Of a stretch of DNA of 64,000 nucleotides, positions 37,423 to 46,222 are shown one piece after another. Source of the stretch: Erysipelatoclostridium sp. AM42-17 (lineage in GTDB: Bacteria; Bacillota_I; Bacilli_A; Erysipelotrichales; Coprobacillaceae); NCBI RefSeq assembly GCF_003480255.1, contig NZ_QUIN01000007.1, positions 14,438 through 78,437 on the forward strand, written 5' to 3'. The notes beneath the pieces were generated by a model that saw only the letters and a list, made by a program, of their open reading frames with translations, ran no database searches and was not told the DNA's origin. Within the stretch, counting starts at the first letter, position 1. Every line of letters begins with the position of its first letter. A program made the translations under genes and the position numbers.

Positions 37423-38565
37423 TCATTTTATTTCCGGTAACAACATAGAACCTAATAAAGCTATTCCAGCAGTACCACTCATTATATAGAATGTTGCAGT
37501 TAAACTATAACTATCACATACATAGCCTAGTAGTGGGCATAAAACAGCCCCTACACTTACTGCCAAACCCAATGTCACTCCTGATGCAAAACCTGTGTGA
37601 TGGGGTAAATACTTTTGCCCCATGACAACCATTGGACTATAGGAAAAACTTTCGCCACATGACATCAATACTAACATATATAAAGCTAAAGCAATGTGAT
37701 GAGTAGAACTAAATATTATCATAGCTGGTAAGAGAATAAGAAAACTGATTCTAATCATTCTACGATGACCAAAATGATCTGCAAGACTACCACCAAATAA
37801 AGTTGAAATGGAACCAACAGCATAGTAAACACTTAATAATAAACTGGCTTTGGATTTCGTTAATAAGAAGTTTTGAATAAAATATAAGGATAAAAATGTT
37901 GATAAACCATTAGTGAGAATGGATCTTGAAAAAACAACGACACATAACCGGATAAATCCTCCCCAGTTATCCTTTTGATTTATATTTTCTACCGGTACTT
38001 CTTTTATTTCTTCATGACAATGAAATGTATGATTAAATTTTGCACACACAATTGTAAATACCCCTGCTGGAATCAAAAAGAAAATTGTTCCTTTCATACC
38101 CCATGTTTGAATTAAAAAAGCAGTAAATACCGGACCTAAAGTAAAACCAATCTTTCCTCCAAACGAGAAAATACTCATACCTTTTCCTTTTTTATTATGA
38201 GATGATGAAACATCAACTAACTTCGCTGCTTGAGGATGAAACAAAGCTACCCCAATGCCACTTATCATCACTTCAACACATAATAAATAAAAATTTGAAG
38301 TCCATCCAGTTAGTGCCATTCCTCCTGATGCCATAATGACTCCCAAAGCCATCATCATAGGATTATTTTTCCGATCGATGTACATTCCTATAAAAGGTTG
38401 GACTAACGACCCGCACACATTAGATACCGTTACTAACAATGTAGCAGTTGTATAATTATAATGATAACTTGCAATTAAAAATGGTATCATGGATGATAAG
38501 ATACTTTGATTAATGTCTGAACATAAATGACCTAGTAATAAAATATATTGACGATATTTATTCAT
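37423..38565 (-). CDS. MFS transporter, Fsr (fosmidomycin-resistance)-like
   Basis: A 380-residue MFS pump. It begins YILLLGHLCSDINQSILSSMIPFLIASYHYN, the Fsr-type opening with the short GH-C-D-N/Q motif, and contains QPFIGMYIDRKNNPMMMALG and FHPQAAKLVDVSSSHNKKGKGMSIFSFGGKIGFTLGP, which is characteristic of Fsr. The ATG at 38565 follows GGAGGAAGAAAT; the open frame runs 18 codons further upstream without a ribosome site. Family knowledge: Fsr exports fosmidomycin, an inhibitor of the MEP pathway to which the next gene, ispD, belongs. Confidence 0.85.
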   Translation of the reverse strand: MNKYRQYILLLGHLCSDINQSILSSMIPFLIASYHYNYTTATLLVTVSNVCGSLVQPFIGMYIDRKNNPMMMALGVIMASGGMALTGWTSNFYLLCVEVMISGIGVALFHPQAAKLVDVSSSHNKKGKGMSIFSFGGKIGFTLGPVFTAFLIQTWGMKGTIFFLIPAGVFTIVCAKFNHTFHCHEEIKEVPVENINQKDNWGGFIRLCVVVFSRSILTNGLSTFLSLYFIQNFLLTKSKASLLLSVYYAVGSISTLFGGSLADHFGHRRMIRISFLILLPAMIIFSSTHHIALALYMLVLMSCGESFSYSPMVVMGQKYLPHHTGFASGVTLGLAVSVGAVLCPLLGYVCDSYSLTATFYIMSGTAGIALLGSMLLPEIK

Positions 38566-38659
38566 ATTTCTTCCTCCCACAACTTCAATTATATAAATAA
38601 ATTTGTCATAAAATATCACTATATCTTCTAATTAACCCTAAAAATATCAATATCTAAAT

Positions 38660-38688
38660 CTAAAAAAAGAAAGACGCATCTTTCTTTT
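38660..38688 (-). terminator. Intrinsic terminator of the Clp ATPase gene
   Basis: AAAAGAAAGA (38665-38674) pairs with TCTTTCTTTT (38679-38688) around CGCA, overlapping the stop codon. Confidence 0.75.
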
Positions 38689-40660
38689 AACTATGTTGAT
38701 GAATTAATTTTTTTGCCTGTTTAAGAATTTGTCTTGCACCTTGGTAAATAGAATAATCTTTTAATAATTCATTGATTTGTTTTTGATCTAATGCATATTC
38801 TTTTTTGACTATTTGACTTAATGTCTCATCACTAAGTAATTGGAAAGGTACAATTTCATCAATTCTATTGATAAATTCATGAGTAAAAATAGGGTTTACT
38901 TTTTGATGATGTTGTTTTTTAAATCCCATCATGATGTCATTATTTTGATATGTTGTCATAATAATCATCGTCTGATTAAAATAGACTTTTCTTTTTTGGT
39001 TATCTTCTAAATATCCTTCATCAAAGACTTGCAAGAATAATTGTAAAATATCTGGATGTGCCTTTTCTATTTCATCTAAAAGTAATATTGATTTAGGATA
39101 ACTTTGTAATTGTGGTAGTAAAAGACTAGGTCTTTCATAACCTACATATCCAGGTGGTGCACCGATAATCTTTTGTAGACTACTGATTTCTTTGTATTGG
39201 GACATATCTAAACGAATCAAATGTCGATCTAGTATTTTGGCCAATTGTTTTGCTGTTTCACTTTTTCCTACACCACTGCTGCCACTGAATAAAAAGACAG
39301 CTTGGGGTTGATGAGATTCTTTCTTTATTTTTAATTGTTTAACAATCTTTGAAATGGCTTTTTCTTGACCAATAATTTTTTGATTTAATTGTTGTTGTAA
39401 ATGATGATAATCAATTGATTCATCCATTTTGATGGATGCATAATCTTCAATCACTTGATTAATACATTCTTGATTAAGTTGACTTAAATGATTAAATTTA
39501 GCTTTTACGCAAGATAAATCAAGAATATCAATAGCCTTATCAGGATAAGTCCGATTTTTAATATATAAATCTACTTGATTCACTAAATAATCTAATATCT
39601 CTGGTGTAATGGTAAGATGATGATACTTTTCATAATAAGACTTAATACCTAACAAGATATCTTTTGTTTCTTCTTTCGTATTTTCTTTAATCGTAATTAA
39701 AGAAAAACGTCTATTCATCGCTTGATCATGTTCAAAATGTCGATAATATTCATCTAATGTTGTTGCCCCAATAACTGTGATTTCATCTCTAGCTAGATAA
39801 GGCTTTAAAATATTAGAAGCATCAATCGCTCCTTCTGCCCCGCCAGCACCAATAATATTATGAATTTCATCAATAAAAATAATCACTTGTTCTGTATCTT
39901 TAACTTTATCAATAACTTTCTTTAATTTTTCTTCAAATTCTCCACGATATTTTGTTCCTGCTACCAAAGATGATAATGATAATTCATAGATAAGTTTATG
40001 TTTAAGGGTATCTGGTACTTCTTTTTGATTTATTTTTTGTGCTAATTTTTCTACTAATGCTGATTTACCTACACCCGCTTCACCTACAATTAAAACATTA
40101 TTTTTTTCTTTTTTTGATAGAATTGTACAGAGTTGATTGATTTCTTTTTCTCTGCCAATGATTTGATAATTTAATTTTTTTACTTTTTGATTTAAATTAA
40201 CAAGCATGGATATTTGATCTAGTTTTGTTTCTAATTCGCTATTTTCATTTAATGATACAATCAGTTCATCTATTTCTACATGATATTTCTTTAATAACTC
40301 ATAAGCTACACATTCTTTTGTTTGAAGTAAAGCCAGAGACAAACATGAAAGTGTCACTTTATTTTTTCCTTTTTCTTTTATTAAAGAAATACTTTTTTGT
40401 AATATTTCTTTAACAGCATCACTATATTCCATATAAAAAGGCTCATTATCTTTAATTCCAAACAACCTTTTAATATCTTCTTCTATCTTTTGATCATCAA
40501 TTTTTTGAACATTTAATAAATCTTTTAATTTACATTCTGGCATTTTAAGCATAGATAATAACAAATGCTCACTTCCTACATGACTATGTCCCATGTCAAA
40601 AGCAATACTTTCTGATACAACAATCGCTTTTTGTGCTTGTTCATCGAATTGTGTTAACAC
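38687..40660 (-). CDS. Compact ClpC/ClpA-like AAA+ unfoldase (Clp protease ATP-binding subunit)
   Basis: The 657-residue protein has a Clp N-domain (1-140), a first AAA module with Walker A GEAGVGKSA near 193 and FIDEIHNIIGAGGAEGAIDASNIL, and a second with SGSSGVGKSE near 456, IIGAPPGYVGYERPSLL and LLLDEIEKAHPDILQLFLQVFDEG. It unfolds substrates for ClpP. It is shorter than typical ClpC (about 810): the coiled-coil M-domain is much reduced between the modules and the C-terminal D2-small domain is short. I see no obvious ClpP-binding (LGF/IGF-type) tripeptide in the expected loop, so ClpP partnership is uncertain. The start is GTG after GAGGTGG. Confidence 0.85.
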   Translation of the reverse strand: MLTQFDEQAQKAIVVSESIAFDMGHSHVGSEHLLLSMLKMPECKLKDLLNVQKIDDQKIEEDIKRLFGIKDNEPFYMEYSDAVKEILQKSISLIKEKGKNKVTLSCLSLALLQTKECVAYELLKKYHVEIDELIVSLNENSELETKLDQISMLVNLNQKVKKLNYQIIGREKEINQLCTILSKKEKNNVLIVGEAGVGKSALVEKLAQKINQKEVPDTLKHKLIYELSLSSLVAGTKYRGEFEEKLKKVIDKVKDTEQVIIFIDEIHNIIGAGGAEGAIDASNILKPYLARDEITVIGATTLDEYYRHFEHDQAMNRRFSLITIKENTKEETKDILLGIKSYYEKYHHLTITPEILDYLVNQVDLYIKNRTYPDKAIDILDLSCVKAKFNHLSQLNQECINQVIEDYASIKMDESIDYHHLQQQLNQKIIGQEKAISKIVKQLKIKKESHQPQAVFLFSGSSGVGKSETAKQLAKILDRHLIRLDMSQYKEISSLQKIIGAPPGYVGYERPSLLLPQLQSYPKSILLLDEIEKAHPDILQLFLQVFDEGYLEDNQKRKVYFNQTMIIMTTYQNNDIMMGFKKQHHQKVNPIFTHEFINRIDEIVPFQLLSDETLSQIVKKEYALDQKQINELLKDYSIYQGARQILKQAKKLIHQHS

Positions 40661-40717
40661 CAGGTATCCACCTCTTTCTTTATAATAGTATGTTCATACT
40701 CATAAAAAAATAATCAA

Positions 40718-40753
40718 TAATTAAAAATCGTTATTTTGATGAAAATAACGATT
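40718..40753 (-). terminator. Intrinsic terminator of the SpoIIR-like gene
   Basis: AATCGTTATTTT (40726-40737) pairs with AAAATAACGATT (40742-40753) around GATG; the hairpin includes the stop. Confidence 0.75.
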
Positions 40754-41099
40754 GAATGATGGATTTCTTTTTTATGTCTTTACTACTTATACAATAACTG
40801 ACTTTTAAAGGTCCTTGAATGGATTTTCCCTTTCCTTTACCTAGTACAATAAGATAAAGTCCTTCTTTATATGTGGCATCATATTGATGACAATGATCAA
40901 TAAGAACTTGATCCACTTGATTAACACCTCTTGCCCAATTACGATAATCTCTTAGTAATTTATTTTTTATATTATACATTTGATCTAAATCATCTTGTTG
41001 ATTACTATTTGCGATAATTTTATATTCTGGTTGTTGTTCTACTGCTTGAATATTCGTTAAATTCATACATATTAGTAAGATTAAAATAAATTTCTTCAT
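40731..41099 (-). CDS. Small secreted protein, SpoIIR-like
   Basis: A 122-residue protein with a signal peptide (MKKFILILLICMNLTNIQA). It continues with YKIIANSNQQDDLDQMYNIKNKLLRD, which recalls the opening IANSxSxxDQxxKxxVRDxLL of stage II sporulation protein R, and LIVLGKGKGKSIQGPLKVSYC lies where SpoIIR has its GxGxNWWCVLFPPLC motif. The Trp pair is missing. SpoIIR signals activation of pro-sigmaE. This may be a diverged or decayed copy, or an unrelated small exported protein. Confidence 0.4.
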   Translation of the reverse strand: MKKFILILLICMNLTNIQAVEQQPEYKIIANSNQQDDLDQMYNIKNKLLRDYRNWARGVNQVDQVLIDHCHQYDATYKEGLYLIVLGKGKGKSIQGPLKVSYCISSKDIKKKSIIQSLFSSK

Positions 41100-41163
41100 A
41101 AGTTCACCTCTAGTTCATTATGACCACTTATATTATAATTATACATAAGGAGGATATTTTTAA

Positions 41164-41856
41164 ATGAGTAATCCAATTATGCAAAAAGAAATCAAGAGTG
41201 ATGCAAGTAACATTCTTGTGGTTAAAGAGGATTTTAAGTTTTTTGAAGAATTTAAATCAGTAGAACAAATTTATAGTGCGGGTATTAAAGAAATTAAAAC
41301 AAAACTTGAAATATTAGATGATGAATTTCATATTCGTTATGCACATAATCCAATTCATCATATGGAATGGCGACTTAAATCTCCTCATAGTATTTTTGAT
41401 AAATTAGAAAGAAAAAACTTACCTTTAAATTTAGATTCCATTACCGATCATATTTATGATATTGCGGGTATAAGAGTGATTTGTAATTATGTTAAAGATA
41501 TTTATCGTATTGCCGATTTACTAACAAGCCAAGATGATATTACATTAATTAGGATCAAAGATTATATTAAACATCCTAAAGAAAATGGCTATCGTAGTTT
41601 ACATCTTGTTGTAGAAGTTCCTGTTTTTTTAGCACAAGAAACACAAATGGTACCAGTAGAAATTCAGATTAGAACAATTGCAATGGACTTTTGGGCCTCA
41701 TTAGAACATCAAATCAGATACAAAAATGAAGAAGAAGTCCCTAGTGACATTAGAAAACGTTTATTAGAATGTGCTGAAAGTATTACTGAACTTGATCAAG
41801 AAATGCAAGATATACATAATAAAATTAAAGGTAAACAAAATTTAGAACTAAAATAA
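41164..41856 (+). CDS. relQ: Small alarmone synthetase, RelQ/YjbM type
   Basis: A 230-residue single-domain (p)ppGpp synthetase. Visible motifs are HIRYAHNPIHHMEWRLKSP, ITDHIYDIAGIRVICNYVKDIYRIA, IKDYIKHPKENGYRSLHLVV and VPVEIQIRTIAMDFWASLEHQIRYK, the Mg-binding, ATP- and GDP-binding segments of the Rel/Spo synthetase fold. There is no hydrolase or TGS domain. It makes pppGpp/ppGpp, often in response to cell-wall stress. The start follows AAGGAGGATATTTTTAA. The downstream terminator seems disrupted by the inverted-repeat unit at 41868. Confidence 0.94.
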   Translation: MSNPIMQKEIKSDASNILVVKEDFKFFEEFKSVEQIYSAGIKEIKTKLEILDDEFHIRYAHNPIHHMEWRLKSPHSIFDKLERKNLPLNLDSITDHIYDIAGIRVICNYVKDIYRIADLLTSQDDITLIRIKDYIKHPKENGYRSLHLVVEVPVFLAQETQMVPVEIQIRTIAMDFWASLEHQIRYKNEEEVPSDIRKRLLECAESITELDQEMQDIHNKIKGKQNLELK

Positions 41857-41867
41857 TCCAGGAAAGA

Positions 41868-41906
41868 TGAAGTGAACCGAAAAAGTTGGACAACTTAGGA
41901 GGTTCA
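41868..41906. repeat. Left 39-bp inverted repeat of the IS-derived unit
   Basis: Starts TGAAGTGAACCG, includes AAAAAGTTGGACAACTT and ends AGGAGGTTCA. The AGGAGG of the repeat is also close to the OrfA start. Confidence 0.9.
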
Positions 41907-41915
41907 CTTTTTATT

Positions 41916-42170
41916 ATGGCTAAACTTACAAACGAACAAAAAATTGAAATTTACAATAAAAGAAAAATGGGATACACATTAAACATGCTTTCGACTGAAT
42001 ATAATATCAATGTGCACGGTATTGAATATCTTGTACGATTGATAGATAAAAATGGATTCGATGTTCTTAGAAAAGATAGAAACAGATATTATTCTCCCGA
42101 ATTTAAAGAAAATGATGATAAATTTCATCAAAGAACATTTTTAATTGTTGCTAAAAAAAATATTATATAA
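41916..42170 (+). pseudogene. IS3-family OrfA fragment (HTH transposase N-terminus)
   Basis: The 84-codon frame begins MAKLTNEQKIEIYNKRKMGYTL, with the helix-turn-helix of IS3/IS150-type OrfA and the segment FDVLRKDRNRYYSPEFKE. After that point the sequence (ENDDKFHQRTFLIVAKKN) no longer matches the family and it stops, so more than half of OrfA is lost. No frameshift site or OrfB follows, so the element cannot move by itself. Confidence 0.75.
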
Positions 42171-42222
42171 TAAAATCTTTATTAAAGATACAACATCACT
42201 TAAATGAATATTAGGAGAAAAA

Positions 42223-42876
42223 ATGGTGAATATAAGAAATAAAAATGGGTTTACCATCGTTGAAATAATAGTAGTCCTTGTCATTCTTTCAATTTTAGCT
42301 GCGATTGCTATACCATCAGTAACAGGATATGTAGATGAAGCTAAAAAAGCAAGTATTATACAAGAAGCCCATGGTATTTATGAAGCAGCACAGGTTGCTG
42401 CTACAAAATGCTATGCAATAGATAAAGAAGAGTTTGAAAATAAAGCAGCCTTTAAATTTAAATATAGATTACCTGCAGACTTCCCTCATTCCAAGACTAA
42501 TGATGATAAAGTGGCAAGAGTATCTGATTCCTTGATGAGTTACGGGCAAGCAAATCCCAGTAAATATCTTAGCAATAGCTACAATGGCGCATCATTTATT
42601 GATAAAGAGATTGTAAAAAATGTATTACATTTTTTACAAAGTGATCATAAAGATTCTGCTGTTTATAGGTATAAAAAATTATCGGATTGTCTAAATGGTA
42701 AATCACTTAATGAATACTCTCCCAGCAAAGAAAACGGGTTTGCAATTAATATTTTTTATAATGACAAAGGAAAAATAGAAGCCTTGAATTTTGCAAGAGA
42801 AAATTATATGGTCACTATTTATAATGGAAAATTAAATTGTGTTAAAAATGGCAAGTCAATCTTCTCATATCAATAA
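42223..42876 (+). CDS. Orphan type IV pilin/pseudopilin-like protein
   Basis: A 217-residue prepilin. The class-III signal is NIRNKNG then FTIVEIIVVLVILSILAAIAIP, with cleavage expected between Gly and Phe and Glu5 present in the mature protein. The remaining 180 residues form a hydrophilic globular part with three Cys (YDxx; TKCYAID, LSDCLNG, KLNCVKNG). Prepilin peptidase, ATPase and platform genes are absent from the window. It has its own ribosome site (TTAGGAGAAAAA) and lies wholly inside the inverted-repeat unit. Confidence 0.8.
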   Translation: MVNIRNKNGFTIVEIIVVLVILSILAAIAIPSVTGYVDEAKKASIIQEAHGIYEAAQVAATKCYAIDKEEFENKAAFKFKYRLPADFPHSKTNDDKVARVSDSLMSYGQANPSKYLSNSYNGASFIDKEIVKNVLHFLQSDHKDSAVYRYKKLSDCLNGKSLNEYSPSKENGFAINIFYNDKGKIEALNFARENYMVTIYNGKLNCVKNGKSIFSYQ

Positions 42877-42889
42877 TTGTAACTAACAA

Positions 42890-42963
42890 AAAACCAGGAT
42901 AGCAATTATACTGAACCTCCTAAGTTGTCCAACTTTTTCGGTTCACTTCACAATCCTGGTTTT
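42890..42963 (+). terminator. Terminator stem split by the right inverted repeat
   Basis: AAAACCAGGAT (42890-42900) pairs perfectly with ATCCTGGTTTT (42953-42963), followed by a T-rich tract. The loop holds the whole 39-bp right inverted repeat. A partial third copy of the stem, CCAGGA, lies at 41858-41863 just after relQ. Confidence 0.5.
42912..42950. repeat. Right 39-bp inverted repeat of the IS-derived unit
   Basis: Perfect reverse complement of 41868-41906, ending CGGTTCACTTCA. Confidence 0.9.
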
Positions 42964-43073
42964 TATTTTTGATTATTAACTATTTGAAATCTTACAAATA
43001 ATAACAAACAGTCAATAAACTTAACCTCAATGAGTATAAAATCTAATGCTAAAGTATTTTACCCTTAATCCTT

Positions 43074-46000
43074 TTATTCTGTTCTTAATGCTTTAACCGG
43101 ATCTTCATGTGAAGCTTTTCTTGCTGGAATCAATCCTCCAAGCAATGTTAAACATACACTTAATACAATTAAGATGATAGCTCCACCAATTGGTAAAACT
43201 GCATTAACACTGTTATTATCAGCAATACTATGAATCAACATATTACCAGGTACCAATAAAATCAGTGTAATACCAATACCTAATAATCCCGATAATAACC
43301 CAATAATAAATGTTTCTGCATTAAAGACTTGCGAGATATTGCCTTTAGACGCACCCATAGCACGCAAAATACCGATTTCTTTTTTACGTTCTAATACACT
43401 AATATAAGTAATAACTCCTATCATAATTGAAGAAACAACTAATGAAATGGCTACAAAGGCTATCAGTACATAACTAATAACATTAATAATATCAGTAACG
43501 GATGACATGATTGTCCCTACATAGTCAGTGTAAGTAATGACTTTATCTTCATCCACTTTTTTCATCTTTTCATTATATTTTTCTAAGATATCTTTTACTT
43601 TTTGTTTTGTTTCAAAATCTTTAGGATAGAGATTAATTGCACTTGGTTTATCATAATTTGCATATCCCAAATGAGTTAAATTACTATCATAAGATGTTGT
43701 TTCAGTTTGCATCATAGAAACAATAAGTTCTGATAATTCATCTTGGGACATATTCATTTGAAATGCTTGTGCTAGTTTCTTTTCATCTACACTTATGGCT
43801 TTAGGAAACTGACTAGCAAGATGACCCATTTGTTTTGTCAGTTGTGCTTGAATGGTTTGTTCAAGTACCTTACTGTATTGAGACATCATGGTTGACATTT
43901 CTTTGGATAGTTCATTTTGAAACTGTTCTGCAAGACCACTTTCTTGTATCAATTTTGTCATTTCATTTTGAATCAATGTTTGAGCTCTTGATGTCTGTAA
44001 GTAGGCATTAAAATAGATTTCCATTTTAGTAGGATCTTGATAATTATTTTCTACTAAATACTTTTGAAAGTCCTCAGTTATCACTTTAACAATGTGATCA
44101 GTTTGTTCCTTTGACACATTAAATTTAATTTTAGACATCATTTGATTGATATCAATAGCAGGTAACTGAGATGTATCTATTTGACTTAAATCTATGCTTT
44201 TTGTATCAAATGACAATTTACTTTGATCTATTTTAAAGGCTTCCTGTATCTTTGATTGATCAACTTTAATTAAAGAATTCATATCAAAGTTATTCTTTTG
44301 CTGATAGTCAAAGCTTTTATTTGTAAATACATCAATATCAGGATGAGCAAGTTGTTTTTTAACAATTTCACTTTGATTAGCTAGATTGATAACATGACGA
44401 GTAAGGGTTGCCGGATAAGCAATACCCGGTTTTAACATTGTTGCACTTGTATCATCTTTAGGTTGCACTACACCAACAATCTTGATATCTTCACCATTTT
44501 CAACTAGAGATTGCATATAAGCCTGATCGTCTTTTTTATTTTTATAAACTTGATATTGATCATCGTATTGATAATAATCACTTGCATTAACAAGTTTAAA
44601 TTGTTTATTTAACATATCTTTATAGGCATACGTATCTTTAATTTTTACTTCATCTATTTTTTCTTCTTTAGAGAATTTTTCAATCATTGAATCTAATTCA
44701 CTAAAATCTCTTAGTCCTAAAGTATAAAGCATAAAATCACTCATAGAACCATTACTATTTAAAACAAGAACACATTCATTATATTTTTTAGGCCAGTTTC
44801 CTGCCTTAATATCATATTGATTTTCGTAAAGACTTGATTGATTTGGCATTTGATAAAAAACATCAGTAGACATCATAGATGACATCATTGAATTAGAACT
44901 TGTTGAAGAACCTAAACCAATTGATTTAAATGATTGATCTGGATGAACTTGTCTAACTTGTTGACTATTATAGCTATAAATTTGTGGTATAGCGTTATAC
45001 GTATATTCAATAGAATTCGTATATTGATTGATATGATCTGGATTTTTATCTAAATAACTTTTTAATGATTTTAAATCATTAGATCCTATTGTAGATAACA
45101 TGCCAGTTACCATAGAAGAAACATATATTTTTGATTTATCTTTCTTTTTTTGACTATCACTTTGACCATTACTCAACATAGAAGACATATCAAAACCGGT
45201 ATTTTGTATTTGTAATGGATATTCTGATAATGTCTCTTCTTCTATTGATTTGACATATTGATTCACTCCCGTTGATAACGAAAGAATTAAAGCAATGCCA
45301 ATAATACCAATTGATCCAGCAAATGAAGTTAATAATGTCCTTGCTTTCTTTGTCTTTAAGTTATTAAAACTTAAAGACAAAGAAGTTAAAAAGTTCATTG
45401 AGGCTTTCCCCATTGTACGATGACGAGGAGGTACAAGATGCTTTTTGTCTACATCATAAGGATGTGAATCACTACAAATAACCCCATCTTTTAATTCAAC
45501 AATTCTTGTTGCATAATCTTTTGCTAGTTTGGGATTATGCGTTACCATCACAACTAAACGATCTTTAGCCACTTCTTTTAGTAAATCCATGACTTGAATA
45601 CTAGTATCACTATCTAAAGCACCAGTTGGTTCATCAGCCAATAAAATATCAGGATCATTAACTAATGCTCTGGCAATGGCTACCCTTTGCATTTGTCCCC
45701 CTGACATTTGATTTGGTTTTTTATGACCGTGATTTTCTAAACCTACTTTTTTTAATGCTTCTAATGCTCTTTTTTTCCGTTCACTTTTGGAAATACCAGA
45801 CATTGTCAGTGCTAATTCAACATTAGCTAAAACTGTTTGATGGGGAATGAGGTTATAACTTTGAAAAACAAAACCAATCGTATGATTACGATAAGAATCC
45901 CAATCTCGGTCTTTATATTGTTTAGTCGAAATTCCATTAATAACCAAATCTCCTCGATCATAACGATCTAGACCACCGAGAATATTTAATAACGTTGTTT

Positions 46001-46130
46001 TACCTGAACCACTGGGTCCTAATATCGCAACAAACTCATTATCTCGCAAATTTAAACTGACATTATTTAAAGCAACTTGTACTAAATTACCAGTCTTATA
46101 CTCCTTATAAATATTTTTTACTTGTAACAT
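43074..46130 (-). CDS. ABC transporter, fused ATPase-permease of MacB/LolDE type, with large extracellular domain
   Basis: A 1018-residue fusion. Residues 1-230 are the ATPase with Walker A GPSGSGKTT (38-46), signature QMSGGQMQRVAIARA near 140 and Walker B DILLADEPTGALD. One membrane helix near 270-290 is followed by an unusually long extracytoplasmic part (about 300-885) rich in Gln and Lys helices. Three helices follow in 890-1010 with the FtsX-type ERKKEIGILRAMGASKGNI motif. Such proteins usually act as mechanotransducers or lipopeptide/antimicrobial resistance pumps rather than channels. No two-component genes adjoin. Probably monocistronic. Confidence 0.9.
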   Translation of the reverse strand: MLQVKNIYKEYKTGNLVQVALNNVSLNLRDNEFVAILGPSGSGKTTLLNILGGLDRYDRGDLVINGISTKQYKDRDWDSYRNHTIGFVFQSYNLIPHQTVLANVELALTMSGISKSERKKRALEALKKVGLENHGHKKPNQMSGGQMQRVAIARALVNDPDILLADEPTGALDSDTSIQVMDLLKEVAKDRLVVMVTHNPKLAKDYATRIVELKDGVICSDSHPYDVDKKHLVPPRHRTMGKASMNFLTSLSLSFNNLKTKKARTLLTSFAGSIGIIGIALILSLSTGVNQYVKSIEEETLSEYPLQIQNTGFDMSSMLSNGQSDSQKKKDKSKIYVSSMVTGMLSTIGSNDLKSLKSYLDKNPDHINQYTNSIEYTYNAIPQIYSYNSQQVRQVHPDQSFKSIGLGSSTSSNSMMSSMMSTDVFYQMPNQSSLYENQYDIKAGNWPKKYNECVLVLNSNGSMSDFMLYTLGLRDFSELDSMIEKFSKEEKIDEVKIKDTYAYKDMLNKQFKLVNASDYYQYDDQYQVYKNKKDDQAYMQSLVENGEDIKIVGVVQPKDDTSATMLKPGIAYPATLTRHVINLANQSEIVKKQLAHPDIDVFTNKSFDYQQKNNFDMNSLIKVDQSKIQEAFKIDQSKLSFDTKSIDLSQIDTSQLPAIDINQMMSKIKFNVSKEQTDHIVKVITEDFQKYLVENNYQDPTKMEIYFNAYLQTSRAQTLIQNEMTKLIQESGLAEQFQNELSKEMSTMMSQYSKVLEQTIQAQLTKQMGHLASQFPKAISVDEKKLAQAFQMNMSQDELSELIVSMMQTETTSYDSNLTHLGYANYDKPSAINLYPKDFETKQKVKDILEKYNEKMKKVDEDKVITYTDYVGTIMSSVTDIINVISYVLIAFVAISLVVSSIMIGVITYISVLERKKEIGILRAMGASKGNISQVFNAETFIIGLLSGLLGIGITLILLVPGNMLIHSIADNNSVNAVLPIGGAIILIVLSVCLTLLGGLIPARKASHEDPVKALRTE

Positions 46131-46189
46131 TCAATTTCTCCTTACCCTTATTTAGAGTCATTATACTCACTTATTATTAACTTTTCATG

Positions 46190-46222
46190 AATATAAAAAA
46201 ATAGAGTATTGAATACTCTATT
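46190..46222 (-). terminator. Intrinsic terminator of the lysine operon
   Basis: AATAGAGTATT (46200-46210) pairs with AATACTCTATT (46212-46222) with a single-base centre, followed on the minus strand by T7. It ends the lysA transcript. Confidence 0.85.

Larger units (their letters stand above)
41868..42950. mobile_element. IS-derived unit with 39-bp perfect inverted ends carrying a pilin-like gene
   Basis: The ends TGAAGTGAACCG... (41868-41906) and their reverse complement (42912-42950) are identical over 39 bp. Just inside the left end is an IS3-type OrfA fragment; OrfB is absent. The interior has a type IV pilin-like gene instead. No clear target duplication is seen. The right end lies inside the loop of a terminator stem (42890-42900 with 42953-42963). 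Confidence 0.75.

Noticed and set aside
41886..42170. The OrfA fragment as a complete transposase gene
   Set aside because: It loses family similarity after YYSPEFKE and has no OrfB; the first ten codons of the longest frame are the inverted repeat itself.
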